Source: Komagataeibacter sp. FNDCR2 (GTDB taxonomy: Bacteria > Pseudomonadota > Alphaproteobacteria > Acetobacterales > Acetobacteraceae). From it: a DNA stretch of 64,000 nucleotides. The notes below the pieces were generated by a model, which was given only the letters and a program-made list of their open reading frames with translations, was not told the DNA's origin and made no database searches. The stretch spans positions 1,611,501 through 1,675,500 of the forward strand of contig NZ_JAIWOU010000001.1 of NCBI RefSeq assembly GCF_021295395.1, given 5' to 3'. The stretch's first letter is position 1; each line of letters starts with the position of its first letter. The translations under genes and the position numbers were made by a program. Positions 18,702-31,896 of the stretch are shown here, piece by piece.

Positions 18702-19172
18702 TTACTGCACCGCCGTGATGGCGTTACGGTTCTGGGCCCATGCCTGCTCGTCGTCACCAACGGCGGTGGGGCGGTCCTTGCCGTAGGAGATGGTCGTCAG
18801 ACGCGACGCATCCACACCCTTGGCCACCAGGTAGTCATGCGCGGCGTTGGCGCGACGCTCACCCAGCGCGATGTTGTATTCCTCGGTGCCGCGATCATCG
18901 CAGTTACCGGCGATCTGCACATGCACCTGCGGGTATTTGGCAAGCCATGCCGCCTGCTTGTCCAGCGTCACCTTCGCATCGTCGGACAGGCCGCTCTTGT
19001 CGAACGCGAACAGGACACGGTCCCCAGCCGTCGCCACCAGGTCAGCCTCGCTACCCGGCGCAGGACCGACCTGCTGCGTGGCGGCGCCCGTGTTCACATT
19101 CTTGTTCGCATGATCGGAACAGGCCGCCAGAAGGAGGGCCATGCCAACCGCGCCAAAAAGCTTCAGTTTCAT
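18702..19172 (-). CDS. pal: peptidoglycan-associated lipoprotein Pal
   Basis: Pal is the outer-membrane lipoprotein that anchors Tol-Pal to peptidoglycan. From ATG 19172 it has 156 residues with lipobox LLAAC near residue 18 and an OmpA-like peptidoglycan-binding domain (about 50-155). Key parts are VLFAFDKS, VHVQIAGNCDDRGTEEYN and LGERRANAAHDYL. The frame is open up to 19328, but only the 19172 start places the lipobox correctly. About 250 bp separate it from tolB, room enough for its own promoter. Confidence 0.95.
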   Translation of the reverse strand: MKLKLFGAVGMALLLAACSDHANKNVNTGAATQQVGPAPGSEADLVATAGDRVLFAFDKSGLSDDAKVTLDKQAAWLAKYPQVHVQIAGNCDDRGTEEYNIALGERRANAAHDYLVAKGVDASRLTTISYGKDRPTAVGDDEQAWAQNRNAITAVQ

Positions 19173-19421
19173 TACTTTTGATCCTGGATCGGTTTCTTGT
19201 ATCGAAACCAGTTGTTGAATTTCCGGATTTAAATATGGAACGGCCCCGAGTCTCGTTACGTCCTGCCAAACAAGCTGTAAAAACAGAGACTCGCGATCGC
19301 TGGAAACCGTTGTCAGCTTAGCTTTCAAATCCGGCCTGCGTCAATGTTGGACAAACACATAGCGGCTATTTGATAACCAGTTAGGTGCCGGAATGGTATC
19401 CGTCCAACATATTGAAATAAT

Positions 19422-20792
19422 TTATTTATTTAGTGGAGACCACGCCGGGTCGGACGCGCTGCCCGCCGGCAGGGCGCGCTCGTGGAAGCCAGTGATGTCA
19501 ATTGTATTGATACCTGTTGCAAATCCGGCACCATTGCTGCCCCCCGAGCTCTGGCGGCAAAACGCCAGCACGCGGCCATTGGGGCAGAAAGACGGACTTT
19601 CCACGGTGAAGCCTTCCGTCAGAATCCGCTCCCCCGTGCCATCCGGCGCCATGACACCAAGCGAGAAACTGCCATTGGCGATACGCGAGAACGCGATCAG
19701 ATCCCCGCGCGGCGACCAGACCGGAGAACCATAGCTGCCATGGCCATAGGAAATCCGCCGCGCATCCCCACCCGAAGCGCTCATGATATAAAGCTGCGGC
19801 GAACCGCCACGGTCCGAGTTGAAGACGAACTGCGTGCCATCGGGGCTGAAGGACGGGCTGGTGTCAATCGCGCCGGAATCCGTCACCTGCCGCCGCGCCA
19901 TGGTCGCCAGGTCAACCACGTAAATATCGGAGCCCCCCCCGCGCGTGACAGACAGGATCACCGAACTCCCATCGGGCGCGAAACGCGGCGCGAAGGAAAT
20001 GCCTGAAAAATCCCCAAGAATACGCTGCTGGCCCGTACTCAGGTTGAACAGGTAAACCCGCGGCCTGTAATTGGCGTAGGACAGGAAGGCCAGTTCACTA
20101 TTGGCCGGATTGAAGCGCGGCATCAGCGTCAGCCACTGGCCATTCGTCAGGTAACGGCTGTTCGCCCCGTCCTGATCCATGATGGCGAGGCGCGTGGTCT
20201 GATGGGCGCGGGGGCCGGAACGGGCGATATAGGCGATGCGGGTATTGAAATATCCCTGTTCACCCAGCAGGCGGCCATAGATCACATCGGCAATGATATG
20301 CGCGATGCGGCGCCAGTCCTGTGCGGCGGCGGTATAGGCCGTGCCCTGAATCTGGCTGCCGGTCGATACATCCCACAGCCGGAATTCCACGCGCAGGGAT
20401 CCCCTCTGGTCCATGACCCGGCCAGTCATGGCCGCGCGCGCGCCCATGGTCTTGTAGGTCGCGAAATCGGGCGTGCCCTGCGGCATGGTGGCGCTGATGG
20501 GCCGGAACAGGCCGCTATTGCCCAGATCGGCCGAAATGACATCCGTGATCTGCTGGGCAACGCCAGTGCCCAGCGAGGGCAGGACAATGGGAATCGGCGC
20601 GGTCCGGGCCTGATCGACCGTGATTTCCTCCGCACCGGGGGCGGCCTGCGCATGCGCCTGGCCCGGCGCGAACAGCGGCGTGGCCGCAAGCCCGCCGGCA
20701 ACCCCCCCGGCCATGAAGCCACGTCGGCCGAAAGCCGCCGCAAGCCGTGCGGCATCATCATCGGGGATCAATGGCTTTACGCTTGACGTCAT
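19422..20792 (-). CDS. tolB: Tol-Pal system beta-propeller protein TolB
   Basis: TolB is the periplasmic partner of Pal. The protein is about 456 residues, with an N-terminal domain and a C-terminal six-bladed propeller carrying repeated F-S-P-D-G type motifs (for example [17 protein letters not shown] and [11 protein letters not shown]). The N-terminus contains [15 protein letters not shown] followed by a hydrophobic stretch and AHAQA, which looks like a twin-arginine signal rather than a Sec one. AGGAG lies 6 bp before ATG 20792; ATG 20822 is a second candidate directly after the tolA stop. It is in the conserved tolQRAB-pal order. Confidence 0.94.
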   Translation of the reverse strand: MTSSVKPLIPDDDAARLAAAFGRRGFMAGGVAGGLAATPLFAPGQAHAQAAPGAEEITVDQARTAPIPIVLPSLGTGVAQQITDVISADLGNSGLFRPISATMPQGTPDFATYKTMGARAAMTGRVMDQRGSLRVEFRLWDVSTGSQIQGTAYTAAAQDWRRIAHIIADVIYGRLLGEQGYFNTRIAYIARSGPRAHQTTRLAIMDQDGANSRYLTNGQWLTLMPRFNPANSELAFLSYANYRPRVYLFNLSTGQQRILGDFSGISFAPRFAPDGSSVILSVTRGGGSDIYVVDLATMARRQVTDSGAIDTSPSFSPDGTQFVFNSDRGGSPQLYIMSASGGDARRISYGHGSYGSPVWSPRGDLIAFSRIANGSFSLGVMAPDGTGERILTEGFTVESPSFCPNGRVLAFCRQSSGGSNGAGFATGINTIDITGFHERALPAGSASDPAWSPLNK

Positions 20793-20823
20793 TTTCTTCT
20801 CCTCGCCTTCATCCCGCTTCATG

Positions 20824-21816
20824 TCAGGGACGGAATACGAATTTCAGTTGCCTGGTCTGGCCCAGCAGGTTCTGCGGAATGGGCAGCTTGGCGCAGGTGG
20901 GGCTGAGCACCGCGTCACGCGCGCGTTCCGCCAGGGCGCGATAGGCGGGATCGGAATCCACCTGCGCCTGTGTCTGCGGTGCGAAATCCACCAGTCGCGC
21001 CGTGCCGGTACCATCCACCGTAACGACCAGATGCGCGACAAACTGGGCATAATTGCGTGCGGCCGTATCTTCCGAATAGCAGCGGCGCACGGAATTGCCG
21101 ATGGCCTTCTGCTCGGTCGCGCTCAGCGCGCTGGTAATATCCCCGTCCGGCGAACCGCCCCCATCGGGCGCGCCACCCTGCACCGGGTTGGGGCGCGCCT
21201 TGGGCGGGTGGGTCTGCTTCTGGTCCGCGCGGAAGGCGTCGAGCGTCGCCAGCAGGGAATGGGTATCGGGCACATGCTTCTTGGTCTCGTTCGGCTGTGT
21301 GATGCGCGACGCCTCCTGCACCTTTGGCGGCGCATCGGGCTGCGGCTGGGCCGAAGGGGGCACCGGCGCGTGCGCCTGCGTGGGCGTGGCCTTGGGCGGG
21401 GTGGGCGGCGGCGGCACGGCATCGGGCGCGGGCTGCTGCTCACGCGGGGGCGTGGGCGCGTCCGGCACGGGCCTGGGCGTCTCCTGCGGCGGTGGCATGG
21501 GGGGCGGTGGCGGCGGTGGGGGCGCCGCTTCCTCATTGGGGGCCTTTTCCGGCGGTGTGGGGGCCGGGGGGGCCTCCTGCTTTACCGGGGCGGGGGCTGG
21601 CGCGGGTTTGGGCGCGGGCTTGTCACCCTTATGGGGGGCCGAGGTGCCGCCATCGGTCGTGAATTCCATCTCGATCGTGGGCGGCGGCGGCGGCTCCTGC
21701 GGAACCGGCACCGGCAGCTTGAGCAGCACGGCCAGCAGCAGGGCGACATGCAGGCCGCCCGAGACCAGAACGGAGCGACGCATGAGAATGCGTTCGGAAC
21801 GACGCGGTGGCACCAC
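20824..21816 (-). CDS. tolA: TolA-like proline-rich energy-transducing protein
   Basis: TolA spans the periplasm and passes proton-motive energy from TolQR to Pal. The 330-residue protein has one N-terminal membrane segment (about 17-35), a long linker (about 40-190) and a C-terminal domain (about 230-330) like TolA/TonB domain III. The linker is dominated by proline, including an eight-proline run, instead of the Ala/Lys-rich helix of the E. coli protein. GTG 21816 is the longest start; ATG 21783 is 11 codons inside. It is assigned as TolA by position between tolR and tolB. Confidence 0.88.
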   Translation of the reverse strand: MVPPRRSERILMRRSVLVSGGLHVALLLAVLLKLPVPVPQEPPPPPTIEMEFTTDGGTSAPHKGDKPAPKPAPAPAPVKQEAPPAPTPPEKAPNEEAAPPPPPPPPMPPPQETPRPVPDAPTPPREQQPAPDAVPPPPTPPKATPTQAHAPVPPSAQPQPDAPPKVQEASRITQPNETKKHVPDTHSLLATLDAFRADQKQTHPPKARPNPVQGGAPDGGGSPDGDITSALSATEQKAIGNSVRRCYSEDTAARNYAQFVAHLVVTVDGTGTARLVDFAPQTQAQVDSDPAYRALAERARDAVLSPTCAKLPIPQNLLGQTRQLKFVFRP

Positions 21817-21845
21817 GGTCAGACGGCTCCCCGATCAGGTTGGGT

Positions 21846-22289
21846 TCAGTTTGCGCCGCCGGGCGGCTGCTGCGCGAGAAGGGCGACATGCGTGAACCCG
21901 CCCGCCGTGATCTGGCCCATGACCTGCATCACCCGGCCATAATCGATATGGGAATCACCCCGCACGAAAATGCGGTGTTCACGGTCATTCTGCGCCACGG
22001 CCTTGAGCTGATCGACCAGCTCATCCTGCGATACCGGCTCATCGCCCAGGTACAGATCCCCATTGGAGCGGATCGAGACCGTAATGGGCTTGGTGTCCGT
22101 GTTGACGGGGGCGGCGTCGGTCTTGGGCAGATCCACGTTCACGCCGCTTGTCATCATCGGCGCCGTCACCATGAAGATGATGAGCAGCACCAGCATCACG
22201 TCCACCAGCGGGGTGACGTTGATGTCCGCCATGGGCCGCCGCTTGCGCCGCCGCCCACGCAGGTCGCCCAGGCTCGCCCCCATGCTCAC
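21846..22289 (-). CDS. tolR: Tol-Pal system protein TolR
   Basis: TolR is an ExbD-family inner-membrane protein that forms the proton channel with TolQ. The 147-residue protein has a single membrane segment (about 26-44) containing the functional Asp in INVTPLVDVMLVLLIIFM, and a periplasmic domain with the VNVDLPKTDA block. The GTG start overlaps the tolQ stop (GTGA), so translation is coupled; ATG 22283 is two codons later. Confidence 0.95.
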   Translation of the reverse strand: MSMGASLGDLRGRRRKRRPMADINVTPLVDVMLVLLIIFMVTAPMMTSGVNVDLPKTDAAPVNTDTKPITVSIRSNGDLYLGDEPVSQDELVDQLKAVAQNDREHRIFVRGDSHIDYGRVMQVMGQITAGGFTHVALLAQQPPGGAN

Positions 22290-23020
22290 GCACCCCTTTC
22301 TTCGGACTGGCGCGACAGGATGGCGGCGAATTCCGTGCCGAACGCATCCAGCCGGTCCTCGAACACGCTCATGCTGTTGCTGATCACGTTATAGGCGATG
22401 ACCGCCGGGATGGCGGTGACAAGGCCGATGGCGGTGGCGAACAGCGCCTCCGAAATGCCGGGCGCGACGACGGAAAGGTTGGTGTTGTGCATCGCCGCGA
22501 TGGAGCCGAATGCGTGCATGATCCCCCACACCGTGCCGAACAGGCCGATAAACGGCGCAACCGGCCCGATGGTGGCAAGGAAAATGATCCACCGGTTCAG
22601 GCGATCCATCTCACGCGTGATGGTAATGGCCATGGCGCGGTTGACACGGTCCTGCACGCCGCCATGCACGAGGTCGATCCCCGAAATGCGTGACGAACGC
22701 CGCCATTCCCCCATGGCCGCGCCAAAGACCGCCGCCATGGGGTGGACCGGTTTCGCGCCATCGGAATCGTACAGGTCGTCCAGGCTGCCACCGGCCCAGA
22801 ACCGTTCCTCGAAATCATTGCCCAACCGGTTGACCCGGCGGATGGTCGTGAATTTATCGAATATGATTGCCCAGACAACCACACTGCACGTCACCAACCC
22901 CACCATCACCAGCTTGACGACGATCGACGCATGCATGAACAGCGCCCACATCGACAGATCGCCCGCTGCGGCCCCGAGATTCGCCGCGTTAACCGCTTGG
23001 TCCAAATACGCCTCCTGCAC
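22286..23020 (-). CDS. tolQ: Tol-Pal system protein TolQ
   Basis: TolQ is an ExbB/MotA-family protein with three membrane segments (about 28-52, 145-170 and 180-205 of 244 residues) that forms the proton-driven motor with TolR. Visible family features are the FDKFTTIRRVNRL block after the first segment and the GPVAPFIGLFGTVWGIMHAF motif in the second. The start is GTG at 23020. It lies 132 bp downstream of ybgC. Length is typical. Confidence 0.95.
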   Translation of the reverse strand: MQEAYLDQAVNAANLGAAAGDLSMWALFMHASIVVKLVMVGLVTCSVVVWAIIFDKFTTIRRVNRLGNDFEERFWAGGSLDDLYDSDGAKPVHPMAAVFGAAMGEWRRSSRISGIDLVHGGVQDRVNRAMAITITREMDRLNRWIIFLATIGPVAPFIGLFGTVWGIMHAFGSIAAMHNTNLSVVAPGISEALFATAIGLVTAIPAVIAYNVISNSMSVFEDRLDAFGTEFAAILSRQSEERGA

Positions 23021-23152
23021 ACCTTGGCCGTTCGCTCAAACACGAAGATTGCCCAATTGGCAAGCCACGGCCAACCCGCTTTCCGCACAGCCCTGCGTCA
23101 TGGTCAACCCATGGCACGAAAAGAACACGAAGGCCGCATGCCTTCATGCCGT

Positions 23153-23569
23153 TCAGGCGACCAGCGCGCGCAAGAGATCACGCCATAACGGCGGAAATCG
23201 GGCAGCACGCCCGTCATCGGCGCGCACGCAGGCCAGACGGACATCCAGCGTGCCGCAGCCCGCGCCCCCATCCGCGCCGACGCGCCGGAAGTCCTGCACG
23301 AGCCGGCAGCTCGCCGCGCCCAGTTCCGTCAGGCGAGTCGTGATGCACACGATATCGTCAAGCCGCAGGGGCGCGCGGTAGTCCATGGCGGCGTGGCGCA
23401 CCACGAAGGCCAGCCCGTAATCGGCCAGCAGGTCGGATGCCGCCTGCCCCTGCGCGCGGATGGCCTCGGTGCGGGCGCGTTCGGCCAGGGCAAGGTAGCG
23501 GGCGTGATAGACCACGCCCCCCGCATCCGTATCCTCGTAATAAATGCGGAAATCTATTTTATGTTCCAT
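23153..23569 (-). CDS. ybgC: YbgC-type acyl-CoA thioesterase
   Basis: A hotdog-fold thioesterase of 138 residues that travels with the Tol-Pal genes. The catalytic region is [21 protein letters not shown] near 5-25, with the family Asp in the DTDAGG motif. The start at 23569 (MEHKIDF) is chosen because it matches the family N-terminus; the longer frame to 23683 runs back into ruvB. It overlaps the ruvB 3' end by 11 bp, linking the ruv and tol groups in one transcript. Confidence 0.93.
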   Translation of the reverse strand: MEHKIDFRIYYEDTDAGGVVYHARYLALAERARTEAIRAQGQAASDLLADYGLAFVVRHAAMDYRAPLRLDDIVCITTRLTELGAASCRLVQDFRRVGADGGAGCGTLDVRLACVRADDGRAARFPPLWRDLLRALVA

Positions 23570-24617
23570 CCGGCCCATCCCCCAGCAGGTCGCCCTGACC
23601 GGGCATGCGGGCGGGCGGTTGCAGGCCAAGGTGCCGCCAGCCCCGTTCCCCCAGCATGCGGCCACGGCTGGTCCGCAGCACAAGTCCCTCCTGAATCAGG
23701 TAGGGTTCGATCACGTCTTCCAGCGTGTCACGGGCTTCGGCCAGGGCGGCGGCAAGGGTTTCCACCCCCACCGGGCCACCGTGATGGTAGTCGGCAATGC
23801 GGCGCAGATAGCGGCGGTCCATGCCGTCCAGCCCCATCGAATCGACCTCCAGCCGCGACAGGGCGGCATCGGCCAGCGCCCGGTCCACCGGCCCGCGCCC
23901 CGCCCGCGCCACGGCGGCGAAATCACGCACTCGGCGCAGCAGTCGGCCCGCGATGCGCGGCGTGCCGCGTGAACGGCGGGCGATTTCCTCCGCCCCTTCG
24001 GGCGTCAGGTCGAATTCCAGCTTGCGCGCGCCACGCGTCACGATCTGGCACAGTTCCTCGGGCGTATAGAACACCAGCCGCAGCGGAATGCCGAAGCGGT
24101 CGCGCAGCGGGGTCGCCAGCAGGCCCGCGCGCGTGGTCGCGGCCACGAGGGTAAAGGGGGAAAGGTCGATACGCACCGAGCGCGCGGCCGGTCCCTCCCC
24201 GATGATCAGATCGAGCTGGAAATCCTCCATCGCCGGGTACAGCACCTCCTCGATGGCGGGATGCAGGCGATGGATTTCGTCGATGAACAGGACATCGCGC
24301 GGCTGGAGGTTGGTCAGGATGGCGGCCAGGTCGCCCGCGCGCTGGATCACCGGGCCGGAAGTGGCGCGAAAGCCCACGCCCAGTTCCCGGGCCACGATCT
24401 GCGCCAGCGTGGTCTTGCCCAGCCCCGGTGGCCCATGCAGCAGCACATGGTCCAGCGCATCGCCGCGCTGGCGGGCGGCGGCGATGAAGATGGCCAGGTT
24501 CTCACGGCTGGCCTTCTGCCCGGTGAAATCCTCCAGCGTCTGGGGGCGCAGCGAACTTTCGTTCCCGTCCTCCTCGCCCCGGCGGGCGTCTATCTCGCGC
24601 TCGGGGGGGAGGGTCAT
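23559..24617 (-). CDS. ruvB: Holliday junction branch migration helicase RuvB
   Basis: RuvB is the AAA+ motor that drives branch migration with RuvA. The 352-residue protein has Walker [13 protein letters not shown] near 60-71, Walker B FIDEIHRL near 112-119, sensor motif ATTRAGLL near 160-167, and the C-terminal winged-helix with the [13 protein letters not shown] block. Its ATG overlaps the ruvA stop by 4 bp. Length is normal. Confidence 0.97.
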   Translation of the reverse strand: MTLPPEREIDARRGEEDGNESSLRPQTLEDFTGQKASRENLAIFIAAARQRGDALDHVLLHGPPGLGKTTLAQIVARELGVGFRATSGPVIQRAGDLAAILTNLQPRDVLFIDEIHRLHPAIEEVLYPAMEDFQLDLIIGEGPAARSVRIDLSPFTLVAATTRAGLLATPLRDRFGIPLRLVFYTPEELCQIVTRGARKLEFDLTPEGAEEIARRSRGTPRIAGRLLRRVRDFAAVARAGRGPVDRALADAALSRLEVDSMGLDGMDRRYLRRIADYHHGGPVGVETLAAALAEARDTLEDVIEPYLIQEGLVLRTSRGRMLGERGWRHLGLQPPARMPGQGDLLGDGPDGT

Positions 24618-25237
24618 CGGGCCAGTTCCTTCAGCGCGTCACGGATCACGATATCCAGATCCACCCTGTCTTCAAGACGTTCGATGACCCGCTCCACCAC
24701 GGGTTGCGCCTCGGCACGCCTGAAGCCAAGGCCGGACAGCGCCAGCAGCGCATCCGCCGCGATCCCGCGCGCGCCAGACCCGGCAGCCAAACCCGCCGCC
24801 GCCGCCGTGGCCCCCACGGGCAGGCCAGTGGGCATGCCCTCGCATTTATCGCGCAGTTCGGTCACGATACGCTGCGCCAGCCGCGCGCCCACGCCCCCCG
24901 CGCGGGTCAGCATGGCCTTGTCGCCCGCCGCGATTGCACTGATCAGGTCGGACGGCGGCAGGGTGGACAGGATGGCCAGCGCCACCTTGGCCCCCACGCC
25001 CTGCACCGTTGTCAGCAGGCGGAACCACGCGCGTTCCGAGGCCTCGGCAAAGCCGTAAAGCAGGATCGCGTCTTCCCGCACCACGGTTTCCACCAGCACG
25101 CAGGCCAGTTCCGGCGGTTGGGGAAGCGTGGCCAGCGTGCGGCTGGACGCCTGCACCAGATAGCCGACCCCGCTGACATCGATCACGCAGCGATCAGCCT
25201 CCACCTGCGCCAGCAGGCCCCGAAGCTGCGCGATCAT
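24614..25237 (-). CDS. ruvA: Holliday junction DNA-binding protein RuvA
   Basis: RuvA binds the four-way junction and loads RuvB. The 207-residue protein shows the N-terminal OB-fold ([19 protein letters not shown]-type block), two helix-hairpin-helix motifs ([13 protein letters not shown] and [13 protein letters not shown]), a flexible Ala-rich linker (about 140-160) and the C-terminal RuvB-binding domain ([16 protein letters not shown]). It overlaps ruvC and ruvB by 4 bp on each side. Confidence 0.96.
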   Translation of the reverse strand: MIAQLRGLLAQVEADRCVIDVSGVGYLVQASSRTLATLPQPPELACVLVETVVREDAILLYGFAEASERAWFRLLTTVQGVGAKVALAILSTLPPSDLISAIAAGDKAMLTRAGGVGARLAQRIVTELRDKCEGMPTGLPVGATAAAAGLAAGSGARGIAADALLALSGLGFRRAEAQPVVERVIERLEDRVDLDIVIRDALKELAR

Positions 25238-25740
25238 GCCATCCTCGTCGCGCGCGCGATATGGGCGGCGCTGGCGCGGTGATGGGCGTGGCAGATGGCC
25301 ACGGCCAGCGCATCCGCGGCATCCGCGCGCTTCAGCAGGGCGGTGGGCAGGATACGGCGGACCATCATGCTGACCTGTTCCTTCGTTGCGGCCCCGGTGC
25401 CCACAACCGCGCGCTTGACTGTCTTGGCCCCGTATTCGGATACGGGAATATCCAGCAGCATCGGCACCAGCAGCCCCACGCCGCGCGCGTATCCCAGCTT
25501 GAGCGTCGCGGCCCCGTTGCGGTTGACGTAGGTTTCCTCCACCGCCGCCTCATCGGGGGCGAAGCCGCGCGCCAGTTCCAGCAACCCGTCATGCAGGTGG
25601 CGCAGCCGCTCCGGCACCGACAGGGCCGAGTCGGTGGCGATCACGCCATCGGCCACATGCGTCAGCCGGTTGCCCTGCGCGCTCACCACACCCCAGCCGG
25701 TAAAACGCAGGCCGGGGTCGATGCCAAGGATGCGGACCAC
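25234..25740 (-). CDS. ruvC: crossover junction endonuclease RuvC
   Basis: RuvC cuts Holliday junctions. The 168-residue RNase H-fold enzyme shows the catalytic acidic residues: D7 in ILGIDPGLRFTGWG, the Glu pair in AAVEETYVNRNG near 66-68, and the C-terminal Asp in KRADAADALAVAICHAHH. The start is GTG at 25740, which places D7 exactly where the family has it. It lies 8 bp after the yebC stop and overlaps ruvA by 4 bp. Confidence 0.96.
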   Translation of the reverse strand: MVRILGIDPGLRFTGWGVVSAQGNRLTHVADGVIATDSALSVPERLRHLHDGLLELARGFAPDEAAVEETYVNRNGAATLKLGYARGVGLLVPMLLDIPVSEYGAKTVKRAVVGTGAATKEQVSMMVRRILPTALLKRADAADALAVAICHAHHRASAAHIARATRMA

Positions 25741-25748
25741 GCGCGCGA

Positions 25749-26498
25749 TCAGGCCGAGAGCTTTTCGGCCACGTCGTCCGGCAGGTCAAAATTGGCGTAC
25801 ACGGCCTGCACGTCGTCGTGGTCTTCCAGCGTGTCGATCAGCTTGAACACGCTGCGCGCCTTTTCCTCGTCCAGTTCCACGGTGTTGCCCGGCCGCCAGT
25901 CCAGCTTGGCCGAAGCCGGTTCGCCAAAGCGGCTCTCAAGCGCGTCACGCACGGCGAAGAAAGCCTCGACCTGGCAGGTCACCTCATTCATGCCGTCCAC
26001 GCTTTCGACATTCTCGGCCCCGGCCTCGAGCCCGGCCTCGATCAGGTCGTCCTCGCTCGCGGCGTCCTGCGGATAGGTGATGACGCCCAGCCGGGTGAAC
26101 ATGAAGGAGACCGAATTCGTCTCCCCCAGGGAGCCGCCATGCTTGGAAAACGCGGCGCGCACATCGGAAGCGGTGCGGTTGCGGTTATCCGTCAGCCCCT
26201 CCACGATCACGGCGACACCGGCGGGGCCGTACCCCTCGTAGCGCACTTCGGTATAGTCGTCGCCGCCGCCCGCGCCGCTGGCCTTCTTGATGGCTCGTTC
26301 GACCGTGTCCTTGGGCATGTTCACCTCACGCGCGGCCGAAATGGCGGCGCGCAGGCGCGGGTTCATGGCCGGGTCGGGCATGCCTTCACGCGCCGCCACG
26401 GTGATTTCACGAATGACCTTGGCAAACTGCTTTGCCCGCTTGGCGTCCTGCGCGCCCTTGCGGTGCATGATGTTCTTGAATTGGGAATGACCCGCCAT
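25749..26498 (-). CDS. yebC: YebC/PmpR family protein
   Basis: A 249-residue YebC family protein, found in nearly all bacteria and described both as a transcriptional regulator and as a factor that helps ribosomes at difficult sequences. The typical N-terminus [20 protein letters not shown] is complete, and the three-domain length is normal. It heads the ruvCAB group, a very common arrangement. A secA gene lies upstream on the same strand with 57 bp between. Confidence 0.95.
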   Translation of the reverse strand: MAGHSQFKNIMHRKGAQDAKRAKQFAKVIREITVAAREGMPDPAMNPRLRAAISAAREVNMPKDTVERAIKKASGAGGGDDYTEVRYEGYGPAGVAVIVEGLTDNRNRTASDVRAAFSKHGGSLGETNSVSFMFTRLGVITYPQDAASEDDLIEAGLEAGAENVESVDGMNEVTCQVEAFFAVRDALESRFGEPASAKLDWRPGNTVELDEEKARSVFKLIDTLEDHDDVQAVYANFDLPDDVAEKLSA

Positions 26499-26555
26499 CG
26501 TTCGTCCCTGATCCTGTTCTCGTCTATCGTTCTTGTCCGTGCGCCGGGCGGGCGG

Positions 26556-29297
<2,742 letters not shown>

Positions 29298-29545
29298 GAA
29301 GACCTTCCAGGAATGACAGTCCCGCCTGGCCGCCAGAGACCGGCGGGACCGAAGACAGGCGTGGCGGATAAAATTCTCGCGCGGAAACATGAAATAGGAC
29401 CCACACCGCCACGGGTCAACCGACGGACCGCAACGCCGCGGGCGCAACGGGGGAAAAACAGCCATCGGGCATCCGGCCCTTGCAGGCTGGGCAACCCTTC
29501 GCCATGATGCCCGCCGAACGCGTTCATAACTAGGGTTTTTTGCAC

Positions 29546-30451
29546 ATGCGGACGACCGGTCCGGCAAAGGCTGTCGCAACGATGGCCCTGCTTGCTTCCT
29601 CCTTCATCATTCCTCCTGCATTCGCGGCGTCTCCCGCCCCGGCCCCGGCCGCGCCGGCGCCCGCCGCCACGGCGGACCAGAATCCGGTCCTGGCCAGCGT
29701 GAACGGGCAGCCGATCCGCCTTGCCGATGTGCGTCAGGCCATGGCCTCGATGCCCGAGCAGCTACGCAAGCTGCCCGACAACATCATCGTGCCGATCCTG
29801 CTCAACCAGCTTGTGGACCAGCGCGCCATCCAGGCCGCCGCCACCAAGTCCGGCCTGGACAAGCAGCCCGACGTGCAGCAGCAGATGCAGACGGCGGCGC
29901 AGAACGCGCTGCAGAACGCCTATCTGTCCGCGCAGGTCACGCCGTCGCTGACGGATGACGCCATCAAGGCGTATTACGACAAGAATTACGCCAACAAGCC
30001 CGGCGCGGAAGAAATTCACGCCCGCCACATCCTGGTCCAGACCGAGGAACAGGCCACCGACATCATCAAGCAGCTCAAGGCGGGCGCCGATTTCGGCCAG
30101 CTGGCCGCCAAGCTGTCCAAGGATCCCGGTTCGGCCAAGCAGAACGGGGGCGACCTGGGCTGGTTCAAGAAGGGCGACATGCTGCCCACCTTCTGGGATG
30201 CGGCATCGACCATGCAGCCCAACAGCTACAGCCAGACGCCCGTGCACACCCAGTACGGCTGGCATGTGATCCAGGTGCTGGGCAAGCGCACCGCGCCAAC
30301 GCCGACGCTTGACGCCATGCGCGACCAGATCCGCCAGAAGCTGATCCAGGAAGGCGTGCAGAAAGCGGTGAGCAACGCGCTGGCGCAGGTCAAGGTCGTC
30401 CGCTTCGGCCCCGACGGCAAGCCCCTGCCCGAGACCCAGCCCGAACACTGA
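29546..30451 (+). CDS. periplasmic parvulin-type peptidyl-prolyl isomerase
   Basis: A SurA/PpiC-like foldase of 301 residues. It has an N-terminal signal peptide (cleavage near residue 29, AFAA), a Pro/Ala linker, a SurA-like N-domain (about 45-140) and one parvulin domain (about 148-245). The typical start [15 protein letters not shown], the core [18 protein letters not shown] and the closing YGWHVIQVL are all present. Only one parvulin domain is seen, unlike E. coli SurA. It diverges from secA across about 250 bp, fitting a shared role in export and periplasmic folding. Confidence 0.9.
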   Translation: MRTTGPAKAVATMALLASSFIIPPAFAASPAPAPAAPAPAATADQNPVLASVNGQPIRLADVRQAMASMPEQLRKLPDNIIVPILLNQLVDQRAIQAAATKSGLDKQPDVQQQMQTAAQNALQNAYLSAQVTPSLTDDAIKAYYDKNYANKPGAEEIHARHILVQTEEQATDIIKQLKAGADFGQLAAKLSKDPGSAKQNGGDLGWFKKGDMLPTFWDAASTMQPNSYSQTPVHTQYGWHVIQVLGKRTAPTPTLDAMRDQIRQKLIQEGVQKAVSNALAQVKVVRFGPDGKPLPETQPEH

Positions 30452-30467
30452 GCGCACTGTCGCCCAT

Positions 30468-30495
30468 GGGCGGAAACACCATCGGGTTTCCGCCC
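30468..30495 (+). terminator. hairpin after the parvulin gene
   Basis: GGGCGGAAAC (30468-30477) pairs perfectly with GTTTCCGCCC (30486-30495) across an 8-nt loop, 17 bp after the stop codon. There is no T-run, so a Rho-type or mRNA-protecting role is as likely as intrinsic termination. Confidence 0.5.
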
Positions 30496-30550
30496 CGAGC
30501 TTCCCCCCGATTTCACGTATTACCCCGTTATTTCAGGATCCTGACCGACC

Positions 30551-31786
30551 ATGGCCAACGCCCTGCCCGTGTCCCCCCTCGCCCGGCCACTGCCTGAACT
30601 GCCGCCGCTGGCCGGCGTGCGCTTCGGCGCGGCCGAGGCGGGCATCCGCTATACGGGGCGGACCGATCTGGTCATGGCGGAATTCGCGCCGGGCACGACC
30701 GTGGCCGGTGTCTATACCCGCAGCAAATGCCCCGGCGCCCCGGTTGACTGGTGCCGCGCCGCCATGGCCGATGGCCGTGCCCGCGCGCTGGTGGTCAACG
30801 CGGGCAACGCCAATGTCTTTACCGGGCGCGCGGGCTTCGAGGCGACACAGGCCAATGCAGCCGACGCCGCCCGTCTGGTCAACTGCGCGGCGAGCGAGGT
30901 GTTCCTCGCCTCCACCGGGGTCATCGGGGAAATCCTGCCCTACCAGAAGATTTCAGCAGCCCTGCCCGGCCTTTACGCCACCCTGTCCGATAACGGATGG
31001 GCGGATGCCGCGCGCGGCATCATGACCACCGATACCTTCCCCAAGGCCGCGACCCGCACGGCGCGGATCGGCGGGACCGCCGTGCGTATCCAGGGCATCG
31101 CCAAAGGCAGCGGCATGGTGGCGCCGGACATGGCCACCATGCTGTCCTTCATCGCCACCGACGCGGCCCTGCCCGCGGGCGTGATCCAGTCCCTGCTGAC
31201 GGAGGGCGTGAACCGCAGCTTCAACTGCATCACGGTGGATTCGGATACCTCCACCTCCGACATGGTGCTTCTGTTCGCCACGGGCCAGGCGGGCAATGCG
31301 CCCGTCGCCACGGCGGATGACCCGGCGCTGGCCGATTTCCGCACCGCACTCGATTCCCTGCTGCTGGAACTGGCGCTGCTGGTGATCCGCGACGGGGAAG
31401 GCGTGACGAAGATGATGCATATCACCGTCACCGGCGCGACATCCGATGAATCGGCCCACCGGGTCGCGATGGCCGTGGCCAATTCCCCGCTGGTCAAGAC
31501 CGCCGTCGCCGGTGAGGACGCCAACTGGGGCCGCGTGGTGATGGCGGTGGGCAAATGCGGCGAACCCGCCAATCGCGATACGCTGTCCGTCGGCATTGGC
31601 GGCACATGGATCGCGCGCCACGGCACGGTCGTACCCGGTTATGATGAAACCCCCGTCGTCGCCCACATGAAGGGCCAGGAAATCGAGATCACGATCGATC
31701 TTGGTCTGGCCAACGGCACGGCGCAGGCATGGGGCTGCGACCTGACACACGGCTATATCGACATAAACGGTTCCTACCGCAGCTAG
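30551..31786 (+). CDS. argJ: bifunctional ornithine acetyltransferase / N-acetylglutamate synthase
   Basis: ArgJ recycles the acetyl group in arginine synthesis. The 411-residue proenzyme cuts itself in the conserved block GMVAPDMATMLSF (about 191-203), where the Thr becomes the N-terminal nucleophile of the beta chain. Other family blocks are GNANVFTGRAG near 87-97, STGVIGE near 119-125, DGEGVTKMM near 282-290 and ANWGRVVMAVGK near 322-333. Length is typical. An intrinsic terminator follows, so it may be monocistronic or end a transcript with the parvulin gene. Confidence 0.96.
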   Translation: MANALPVSPLARPLPELPPLAGVRFGAAEAGIRYTGRTDLVMAEFAPGTTVAGVYTRSKCPGAPVDWCRAAMADGRARALVVNAGNANVFTGRAGFEATQANAADAARLVNCAASEVFLASTGVIGEILPYQKISAALPGLYATLSDNGWADAARGIMTTDTFPKAATRTARIGGTAVRIQGIAKGSGMVAPDMATMLSFIATDAALPAGVIQSLLTEGVNRSFNCITVDSDTSTSDMVLLFATGQAGNAPVATADDPALADFRTALDSLLLELALLVIRDGEGVTKMMHITVTGATSDESAHRVAMAVANSPLVKTAVAGEDANWGRVVMAVGKCGEPANRDTLSVGIGGTWIARHGTVVPGYDETPVVAHMKGQEIEITIDLGLANGTAQAWGCDLTHGYIDINGSYRS

Positions 31787-31791
31787 GCGCG

Positions 31792-31822
31792 GGGCGCGCC
31801 TGAACGGGACGCGCCCGTTTTT
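31792..31822 (+). terminator. intrinsic terminator of argJ
   Basis: GGGCGCG (31792-31798) and CGCGCCC (31810-31816) form a perfect 7-bp stem with an 11-nt loop, followed by G and five Ts (31818-31822). It starts 6 bp after the argJ stop codon. Confidence 0.8.
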
Positions 31823-31896
31823 CCTGTTCCGTTCCGCCCGCAGCAGTGGCAAAGCTGTTCGGGTAATCCAACGGCAGCCAGACAGGAACGCCCTGC

